A stretch of 59,429 bases of DNA from NCBI GenBank assembly GCA_016932575.1, contig JAFGCO010000039.1, forward strand, positions 1 through 59,429, given 5' to 3'. The position numbers and the translations under genes are program-made. The stretch's first letter is position 1, and each line of letters starts with the position of its first letter. The notes under the pieces are model-generated. The model was not told the origin of the DNA. It worked only from the letters and a program-made list of their open reading frames with translations, and did no database searches. Source of the stretch: a bacterium (GTDB lineage Bacteria; Zhuqueibacterota; QNDG01; JAFGCO01). Below, one piece after another: positions 53,058 through 59,429 of this stretch.

Positions 53058-54233
53058 TTATAAAAATATATCATCCATTCGCTGGCCCAGCAAATTCCAC
53101 CCGATCACATGCCCGGTATTCCGCATTTGATTTTCCGATCCATTATAAATCAGGAATGCAGACGCTGTATCCATCTTGGCAAGACTGCAATAATAACGAA
53201 TATTTTTAAAATAATCTTCCGTAATCGTTTTCCCTGATTTTATTTCGACAGGAATGGATGCTCCCGCCTTGTCCACGATTAAATCAATCTCACGGCCCAT
53301 TTTATCCCGCCAGAAATAACAATTAGGCTCTCTGCCCAGATTAAAACGATACTTCAGGAATTCAGAAACAATCATGGTTTCAAACAGTTCTCCCCTCAAG
53401 TAATGTGTTTTAATCTGATCCTTTGTTTCAATGTTGATCAGGGCACAAACAAGCCCAGGATCAAGAAAATAGAGTTTCGGCATTTTTATTAACCGCTTCG
53501 AAAAATTATTGTGATGGGGATATAATAAATGTACAATATAGCTTGTCTGTAGAATTGAAAGCCAGGCTTTTATTGTGTTATGGGTCACACCACAATCATT
53601 CGCCAGGGATGATAAATTCAGTATCTGCCCTGTTCTTGCTGCACACATTTTTAGGAATCGCTGAAAGGTATTCAAATCAGTGATATTTTTTATTTGCCGC
53701 ACGTCTCGTTCAATATAGGTCTGTATATAATTTTGGTAATATTCGTAGACTGAAAAATTTTGATCGTAAAGTTTTGGATAAAATCCGGTATAAATATGTG
53801 CATCACTCTGTCGGTTTAATAATTTGGCCGATTTCAATTCATGCATACTGAAAGGCATTAATTTAAAAATTGCCACTCTTCCTGCCAGTGATTGTGTGAT
53901 ATTCTCCATCAAAAGAAAATTATGAGAACCTGTCAATATAAATTGCGAGGATTTGTTTTTATCATCAGAGAAGGCCTGAATATATGAAAAAAGCTGAGGC
54001 GATCTCTGCACTTCATCCAGAATCACACTCTCAGGAAAATCAGAAAGAAAACCGCGCGGATCTTCATTCGCATAGATCCGAATATCCGGTGATTCCAAAT
54101 TAACATAGGGTATATCCGGAAAAAGATTTTTAACAAGTGTGGTTTTTCCGGATTGTCTCGGCCCTGTGATCGATACAATGGGATATTGTTTAAATGCACT
54201 CAGTATATTTGTAGATATATCTCGTTTGATCAT
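53058..54233 (-). CDS. AAA_14/DUF4143-family ATPase
   Basis: A 391-residue protein from the ATG at 54233. Walker A is GPRQSGKT (24-31), Walker B is VILDEVQRSP, and FILTGSHNFLLMENI and LAGRV follow, as in AAA_14. The C-terminal DUF4143 part has FYPKLYDQ, RDVRQI, GVTHNTIKAWLSIL, FLDPGLVCALI and a nuclease-like YFWRDKMGREIDLIVD...PVEIKSG segment. Members occur on mobile and defence regions; function is poorly known. A perfect promoter ends only six bases before the start codon, so the mRNA is probably leaderless. Confidence 0.88.
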   Translation of the reverse strand: MIKRDISTNILSAFKQYPIVSITGPRQSGKTTLVKNLFPDIPYVNLESPDIRIYANEDPRGFLSDFPESVILDEVQRSPQLFSYIQAFSDDKNKSSQFILTGSHNFLLMENITQSLAGRVAIFKLMPFSMHELKSAKLLNRQSDAHIYTGFYPKLYDQNFSVYEYYQNYIQTYIERDVRQIKNITDLNTFQRFLKMCAARTGQILNLSSLANDCGVTHNTIKAWLSILQTSYIVHLLYPHHNNFSKRLIKMPKLYFLDPGLVCALINIETKDQIKTHYLRGELFETMIVSEFLKYRFNLGREPNCYFWRDKMGREIDLIVDKAGASIPVEIKSGKTITEDYFKNIRYYCSLAKMDTASAFLIYNGSENQMRNTGHVIGWNLLGQRMDDIFL

Positions 54234-54239
54234 GAGTTT

Positions 54240-54268
54240 AATATATAAAAGTATAGACAAATTGTCAA
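54240..54268 (-). promoter_or_regulatory. Sigma70-type promoter giving a leaderless mRNA
   Basis: Read on the minus strand, TTGACA (54268-54263), 17 bp and TATATT (54245-54240). The ATG of the ATPase gene starts at 54233, so the expected transcription start falls on or next to the start codon. No ribosome binding site is present there, in agreement. Confidence 0.65.
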
Positions 54269-54564
54269 TATGATTATCAATTTGTCCAAGATCTTCATGG
54301 TGTTGCAAGAGTAAACAGCATTTCTGTTAAAAAATGTTGGAAAGTATGAATCCCTAACGGAAAAAAGCCCATGTTAAAAAAACACAGGCTTTTCGCAGCC
54401 TCCCCAGCAATTCAGATAACAAATCAACTGATTGAAGACTTGACAAAAATATATGCTCTACAAGCTTTTATCTCAGTAGAAAAAATCAAGTGGAAACATA
54501 TTCAGAGCAAAGTATATACCTAATAATTGCCTTACGGGTAATAAACAATATATAAGGTAGTATA

Positions 54565-54855
54565 ATGAGTCTAAAGACACGGATTGAAAAGCTGGAAAAA
54601 TCGACAAATATAAATCATGATGATTATCCTGGTATCAGATTGATACTTTATCCCAGTCCTGAGAATATAGATTATGATAAATGTTTGAAATATAAAAAAC
54701 ACAAAGCTGAAACAGCGGGAGATTATTTCGGATTACTCATTATTAATTGTATTGGATGTGAGGAAGCATGTAAATACGCTTTTGATGGTAAGGATATGGG
54801 TATTGAAGAACGCTCTAAAAAAGCAAAAGAGTATTGGGATTCTTTAAAAGATTGA
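54565..54855 (+). CDS. Small unknown protein with CxxC-x3-CKY motif (1)
   Basis: A 96-residue acidic/basic protein with AAGGTAG before the ATG. It starts KTRIEKLEK, a short coiled coil, and has NCIGCEEACKYAF near residue 65. The same ends-of-protein plan and the C-x2-C-x3-CKY motif recur in the protein at 55136-55405, so the two are distant paralogues. No known family recognised. It opens the A+T-rich region at the right end. Confidence 0.6.
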   Translation: MSLKTRIEKLEKSTNINHDDYPGIRLILYPSPENIDYDKCLKYKKHKAETAGDYFGLLIINCIGCEEACKYAFDGKDMGIEERSKKAKEYWDSLKD

Positions 54856-54921
54856 AAATAAAAAGCACACATTTAAAGAAGATTAAGTTATTATAATTAA
54901 AAACTCTATAATATAGGGTGT

Positions 54922-55134
54922 ATGGCTAATAAACGACATATAAAACTAAAAACGATTGGTGATGTTTCAGCATTTTTATCAAAGATAATCAACCAGTTTT
55001 ATAGAGGTGAAATTGAAGGGCCGAAAGCCTCTAAACTTGGTTATCTCTGCAACATTCTGATTGGATCTTTGAAAGATTCACAGCTTGAAGAAAGAGTAAA
55101 AGCATTGGAAGAAAGTATGGCAAAAAGGAAATAA
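54922..55134 (+). CDS. Small unknown phage/mobile-element-like protein
   Basis: A 70-residue protein with GGTGT before the ATG. It reads IKLKTIGDVSAFLSKIINQF and then RGEIEGPKASKLGYLCNILI, ending in a charged helix (LEERVKALEESM). Proteins of this length and pattern are common near phage terminase and integrated-element genes, where they are thought to assist DNA or control functions; that link is from memory of the family look only. The next gene starts one base after its stop. Confidence 0.6.
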   Translation: MANKRHIKLKTIGDVSAFLSKIINQFYRGEIEGPKASKLGYLCNILIGSLKDSQLEERVKALEESMAKRK

Positions 55135-55135
55135 A

Positions 55136-55405
55136 ATGAAAAGGAAATGTAAAAGTATTGAATCTCGAATTAATGCCCTTGAAAATGAAATTGAAAATGA
55201 AGATGAAATTATTTTATTTGAAATAAAATATGACAGAGACAATCCTGAAATTGAAGAAGATGAAAGAGAAATAAATTATGAAAAAGAATGTAATCGGTAT
55301 CAAAAATTTAAAAAAGAAATCGCTGGGAAAAAGGGGCCTCATCTGTTTATGATTGGATGTAGAAATTGTAACGAAGTTTGTAAATATAAATTAACAATGA
55401 AATGA
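55136..55405 (+). CDS. Small unknown protein with CxxC-x3-CKY motif (2)
   Basis: An 89-residue protein very rich in Glu and Lys. It begins with an ESRINALENEIEN coiled coil and ends with GCRNCNEVCKYKL, the same Cys motif as the protein at 54565-54855. It is one base behind the preceding gene, so translation is coupled. No function can be named; a metal-binding site is possible. Confidence 0.6.
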   Translation: MKRKCKSIESRINALENEIENEDEIILFEIKYDRDNPEIEEDEREINYEKECNRYQKFKKEIAGKKGPHLFMIGCRNCNEVCKYKLTMK

Positions 55406-55564
55406 ATAAAAAAGTCAATTAGAGGAGCAAAAAAATTATATATAAAAAAATATTCAAGCCCTTACGGCTTAAGGCATTTTAGTTATAATTACAATACAAA
55501 TGATTATTGTTGCAATATATCTTTCAGTTATCATTCATGTAGGTATGTACATATACTGTGAAGA

Positions 55565-56041
55565 TTATTTTAAAATTTCCAAGCGTAGTAAAAAATCTGG
55601 TTCTTCAGGTAATATAGTGAAAATGACAATTGAATAATGCCATATTTTATTTTCACCTTGTATCGGTTTTATATATGAGCCAGATGATCCAATGTATTCT
55701 AACAGGGGTGCTGTTGTGAAAAGTGTATTAAAATAAACAGATACATTAAAATCCGGTTCAAAGCCATCGACATGCTCATTTAACTTGTTTATACCTGTTT
55801 TTTTTACTATCAAACTATCAATATATTGGACAGCACCATGATCATATTTAATCTTTCCAGAATGATCAAATAATAGAAAAGGCCGAATATTTAATGAAAT
55901 TTTTTCAATATATTCTAAATTATTTATCTTCCTATCTATTTGATTATCAATATAGTCATCAAAAACAATCAACCCCCCAATGATTGCAAAGACAGCTAAA
56001 ACAAAGCTAATGGGTACTTTAAATATATCTATCAATTTCAT
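55565..56041 (-). CDS. Unknown membrane-anchored protein
   Basis: A 158-residue protein with one N-terminal membrane helix (about 9-28, ISFVLAVFAIIGGLIVF) and a soluble part of mixed strands and helices facing the periplasm or the cytoplasm. I do not recognise a family. It lies alone on its strand between the small rightward genes and the palindromic element. Confidence 0.6.
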   Translation of the reverse strand: MKLIDIFKVPISFVLAVFAIIGGLIVFDDYIDNQIDRKINNLEYIEKISLNIRPFLLFDHSGKIKYDHGAVQYIDSLIVKKTGINKLNEHVDGFEPDFNVSVYFNTLFTTAPLLEYIGSSGSYIKPIQGENKIWHYSIVIFTILPEEPDFLLRLEILK

Positions 56042-56194
56042 AGGAATATCAAATTATTAATAGAATGCTAATCAAACATAACGAAACAAAAGAAATGAAG
56101 CAATAATAAAATACAGATTCTCTTTGATTTCTACAAAGAAATTGATAGAATCAAATTAGTTGGTCTTTGACATTTTCCATCATACGAAATTTAG

Positions 56195-56556
56195 AATTTT
56201 GCGGGCAATAAAAGGCCGGCAGGGAACAGTCTTTACTAAGTTTATCGCCGGGAGTGTTGGCCTTTTCGGGCACTATCCCTGATAATCTTTCTGGCAAACT
56301 ATTCCGAACCTTATCCTTTCATCGGCCCTTTTGGGGCCGGGATAGGCCCAAACAATACCGGTATATCATTTGGAGTGGGCCATAAGAACGTATCCTTATG
56401 GTTTAGCACATTCGGAACTGCCGACCACATGAACCGCCTTGCCAGATTACCGACTATACCGGTAGTCGAGTAAAGGACGGAAACTCAAAAGTTTGGTTAA
56501 CATAACCGCCCCCTTGTGTTTTGGTTTCATGTACGGACCCAATTGTCCGCAAAATT
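56195..56556. ncRNA. Candidate structured RNA or palindromic element bounded by 15-bp inverted repeats
   Basis: AATTTTGCGGGCAAT (56195-56209) and its near-complement (56542-56556, one mismatch) bound 362 bp that are far richer in G+C than the flanks. Inside are many hairpins: AAAAGGCC/GGCCTTTT (56210-56217 with 56259-56266), with CAGGGA/TCCCTG (56220-56225 with 56276-56281) crossing it as a pseudoknot; CGGCCC/GGGCCG (56323-56339); GGCCCA/TGGGCC (56345-56381); CATAAG/CTTATG (56381-56400); and CGACTA/TAGTCG (56451-56468). No open frame of note. It matches no RNA family I know. Either strand could be the transcript. Confidence 0.55.
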
Positions 56557-57263
56557 TTAATAGGATGCCAGTTCGTGGTGTATAAAATAATAGGTAAATA
56601 ATAAAACTATGTCAAGATAAAATTGCACTTTCATTAAGTGTTTATTCACATTTAAAAAAAATAGGTTTATAAACCAAGAAAAACTAATATATCTTAACTA
56701 ATAAGAATTCATAATAAATGATTATAATATTAAATACTATGAACTTACAAAAAATATTTTTACACTATAGAACGATCATTTTTAAACCTGAAATATTTCA
56801 AGTCTCTAATTATAATATAATTGATTTAATTAAAGGAGAAGTTTAACTGGCCATTTTTTTTAATACAAAGAAGTCAATACTTAGGGCATTTATTTAAAAA
56901 GAAGACTGTTAAAATACACAAATTTTTGCTAATATAAATATGGCTATTTCTGTTAATGCAAAGAGGTTAATATCTTTAAGTATTCTTACACTATAAAAAA
57001 AGGGTAAGTGTGGCTTTTATGATACATACACAAAAACGAAAAAAGTTAAGTTTTTAAACTAAAAAAACTAAAAATGATTAAGTTTTTTGCATACCCTAAA
57101 AGGGCTCTTATATATTACCAAAAATAAAAGATTTTGTACTCTCATTTAAAAAATACTAAAGCATAGATTGAGTTTTTTTGCATTAAAAAAAGAGGATATA
57201 TATCTCTTCAAGTGATTCTCAACAATAAAATAAATACGTTTATAAACGGAGAAAACGGAAAAA
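56557..57263. other. A+T-rich intergenic region with imperfect direct repeats
   Basis: No supported gene. Two stretches, at about 56847-56885 and 56940-56980, resemble each other (GGC-ATTT, then TTAAT-CAAAGA and AATA words), and AGTTTTTTGCAT recurs near 57080 and 57171. They may be remnants of a duplicated element. Nothing firmer is seen. Confidence 0.4.
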
Positions 57264-57404
57264 ATGAAGAGTGAAAATAAAATCATTTGCCCTATATGCC
57301 AAAAGGAAATTGTAAAAATCGGAGTAATGGGGATCAATCCAAAGACTGGCAAAAATGCCATGATGCATAAGAAGTGTTTTGAACTTTCAAAAAATGAAAA
57401 TTGA
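57264..57404 (+). CDS. 46-residue zinc-finger microprotein
   Basis: An ATG at 57264 opens a 46-codon frame. The peptide has C9-P-I-C12 and H35-K-K-C38, a CxxC...HxxC metal site like a treble-clef finger, with Lys-rich surroundings. GGAG lies further upstream (57248), so the ribosome binding site is weak. Single-finger proteins of this size are frequent in phage and plasmid regions. The pattern resembles the finger at the end of the protein at 8062-8517. Confidence 0.5.
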   Translation: MKSENKIICPICQKEIVKIGVMGINPKTGKNAMMHKKCFELSKNEN

Positions 57405-57550
57405 TCATTGACTTAAAATTTTTCTATTCTATTACCAAATATATTAACCTTATAAAACCTGACATTTTTAATATTATCTATGAATTTTGTCGTCACTATA
57501 AAAAGGGGATTTCTGGGACAAAATGAATGGAGATTATAACTAATAACAAT

Positions 57551-59344
57551 TTAAAAACTCTCTTCCACAATTTTTATTTCTTCTTCTGTCAGATCATAGA
57601 ATCTATAAACTAAGTGATCTATTTCTCTATATATTTGATCTATTTGCATTTTTAATTCATATGTTTTTTGCTTTTGCTCATTAAAAAACTGCATCCATTC
57701 TGATTCTTCTGATAAATTCAATTCTATTTTTAATTTTTTTAATTCATTTATAAACATTCTAAAATTATATTCATGCCAATTATACAATTTTTTACTTGGT
57801 TTTTCGATAGATAATTTAAAATGCAGTAATTCAATCATCTGATTGGCAATTTTTTCCAGCTTTGTATTGTATCTTAAAATATTTTTAACTTTATCTGATA
57901 TATTCTGTGATTCATCAGACCTTATTAATGGGATCGGAATTTCTTGTAATTGATTAATTTTTATATGTAATCCTTCAGGAAAATGGCTTTTAAACCAACA
58001 TGTACATAAAGTAGAATTTAAAATACCCAACAGTGAGAACATATTAAAAGGTGGCTTAACTTCATGTATGACGTTTATTGTGTCATTTACAAGATAGTTT
58101 TCGTCATCGTATGTACATATAACAATTTTTGCGACATCCTGAATTAAAATTTTTGGTTTTAAAAAATGTTCAATTACTCTTGGCCTGCCACCCACTTTCT
58201 CTTTAATCAACTCAGGCATATACCAAATATATGTATTATTAAATTTTTTTCTATATCTACCAATATCCTTTCCTCTAAGCATAGGGTAACATTTATCATT
58301 TCGTTTATAATTAAAAATAAAACGTTTGTCATCACTTGTTTTTATTCCTAAAGAGAATTTGACAATATCGCCAAGTTTTAAATGATAGCCTTTAAGCTGT
58401 ATCATTGGATCAAATGAATATGAATAATTTGCTGTGCTTAAAATTTCTTGAATTGTAAGAGTATGATTTTTTGGAATTATATTTTTTTCATCCATATAGT
58501 AAAGCTGGATACAATGACTATTTTTTGGTTTTTTATTAGATACTATCATTATTACTGTGGTTACAATTGCATCTATAAATACTCCATTAGGTAATTCAAC
58601 AAGCTGTTCAGGGCAAACATTAATAGTTAAAGCTTTTCTAAACTTTAAAAAACTACTTGTTCCTAACCAGCTATTGGGGAAAATAAATCCAAGTTTTCCA
58701 TTAGGCTTTATAAATCCAATTGATCTTTCAATAAACAAACTATAAAGATCACATTTGTTTTTAAATGTTGAAAAATTGTCACGATAATATTTTCGAATTT
58801 TTGTGTCCTCAATATTTACTATATTAACATAAGGCGGATTCCCAATCACTACATCAAATCCACCATTTTTAAAAATCTTTGGAAATTCCTCTTGCCAATT
58901 AAAGGCTTTATCTCCAGCCACATCAGGAACATCAATCAAGGAATTTCCACATTTAATATGATCGCTTAAAGTGTTTAATTTTCGGCCCTTCTTGGCAGTA
59001 CGTAACCAGAGAGAGAGCTTGGCAATCTCCACAGATTCCTCATTTAAATCAACACCGTATATATTTTTTTCTAAAATATCTTTTTCAATATCAGAGAAAA
59101 CAAGTCCCCCTCCTAATAACTGTGTTTTTAGAGTATCAACTTTGTGATGTTCTTCAATGAGAAAATCAAGGGCTTGATTTAAAAATGCTCCTGATCCACA
59201 GGCGGGATCGAGAATCGTTAAACTTAAAAGCCACTCCCTGTAATCATCCAGTTTCTGAATGAGTTTCTTTTTTGTCGTTTTCTTTCGATTAGGTGTATAA
59301 TCTTCATCAATAATTTCAAGTTCTTTTCGTTTCTCCTCACAAAG
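57551..59344 (-). pseudogene. Eco57I-type DNA methyltransferase/restriction protein, 5' truncated
   Basis: The open frame carries motif I DPACGSGAFL, GVDLNEESVEIAKLSLW and motif IV NPPY of N6-adenine methyltransferases of the Eco57I (type IIG/BREX-like) group, then a target-recognition part (MLRGKDIGRY, IQDVAKI) and a C-terminal EEIKIVEESF. In this family several hundred residues normally come before motif I; here only about 45 native residues do. The frame then enters a repetitive sequence that fits an IS21-like end (59345 onward), with the apparent ATG at 59419 inside it. The gene is probably cut by the insertion and inactive, or it expresses a shortened protein. Confidence 0.75.
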
Positions 59345-59429
59345 TGTATATTCCGGTCCAAACCTGCCACCCATTCCGGTGAAACCTGCCACCTGTTCCG
59401 GCTGAAAGTTGCCACCCATTCCGGTTGAA
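59345..59429. mobile_element. End of an IS21-like insertion sequence (runs out of window)
   Basis: From TGTATATTCCGG at 59345 the sequence consists of 22-23-bp repeats beginning TTCCGG at 59351, 59374, 59396 and 59419, each followed by (A/T)GAAA..TGCCACC-like text. Multiple terminal repeats and a TG end are features of IS21-family ends. The istA/istB genes would lie beyond the right edge, so the assignment is not proven here. Confidence 0.6.

Noticed and set aside
54340-54400. Hairpin with AAAAGCC/GGCTTTT near 54365-54395
   Set aside because: The stem has mismatches and there is no gene upstream that it would end; not called as a terminator.
55500-55637. A 45-codon plus-strand frame with a hydrophobic start
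   Set aside because: No ribosome binding site, and it overlaps the 3' end of the convergent 158-residue gene; not enough support.
56847-56996. Two similar 16-18-codon frames (one from CTG, one from ATG) in the A+T-rich gap
   Set aside because: One lacks an ATG and the other lacks a ribosome binding site; the similarity is explained as imperfect DNA repeats.

Overview
The window (about 40% G+C for most of its length, clearly more A+T-rich after about 54.3 kb) looks like a chromosomal accessory region of a bacterium from the FCB superphylum or a neighbouring candidate phylum (Calditrichota/KSB1/Ignavibacteria-like). This rests on a secreted protein with an NYPNPFNP-type C-terminal sorting/FlgD-like domain, VCBS and PKD surface repeats, a TPR-histidine kinase of the Bacteroidota type, and many multi-domain signalling proteins. 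No rRNA, tRNA or CRISPR array was seen.

Region 1 (1-3.1 kb) has a surface protein of 14 VCBS/FG-GAP-like repeats that runs off the left edge, and a Nudix hydrolase. Region 2 (3.2-20.3 kb) is the most striking part. Two genes run leftward: a dead-PfkB/AAA/RyR protein and a sigma54-activator-type AAA+ protein. They are divergent from a long rightward operon with almost every part of a ubiquitin-like conjugation pathway, most parts twice: a treble-clef (RING-like) finger, two E1-like enzymes, an E2-like protein plus a second possible E2, two candidate ubiquitin-like modifiers, two JAMM/JAB isopeptidases, a proteasomal/Cdc48-type AAA unfoldase and a ClpB/ClpA-type double AAA+ unfoldase. The intergenic region between the two arms carries seven copies of GTTGAG/CTCAAC and a GG-N10-GC element. 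I infer a regulated protein-tagging and unfolding or degradation system.

Region 3 (20.3-37.9 kb, all leftward) is a signalling/conflict island. It holds a tyrosine phosphatase, a TIR protein, a RAYT transposase flanked by its palindromic repeats, a TIR-phosphofructokinase fusion, two copies of a TIR-TPR plus secreted-partner pair, an L,D-transpeptidase, a RelA/SpoT-TPR-SLOG-RyR protein, another TIR protein and a PrsW-type membrane protease. Region 4 (38.1-47 kb, rightward) has an autoregulated-looking XRE/membrane-protein pair, a formylglycine-generating-enzyme-like protein with a strong terminator, and a cluster in which a two-component system is embedded among four paralogous secreted proteins of tandem GH2-type jelly-roll domains. 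Region 5 (47-54.3 kb, leftward) has a second TIR-phosphofructokinase fusion, a TPR histidine kinase with a response regulator, and an AAA_14/DUF4143 ATPase with an apparently leaderless promoter.

Region 6 (54.3-59.4 kb) is A+T-rich and looks recently acquired: small unknown genes, a G+C-rich 362-nt palindromic element bounded by inverted repeats (candidate structured RNA or non-autonomous element), a micro zinc finger, and an Eco57I-type DNA methyltransferase whose 5' part appears to be cut off by the end of an IS21-like element at the right edge. TIR domains (six proteins), RyR domains (two proteins) and nucleotide-handling domains recur across the window, suggesting a multi-layered conflict/defence locus; that interpretation is inference.
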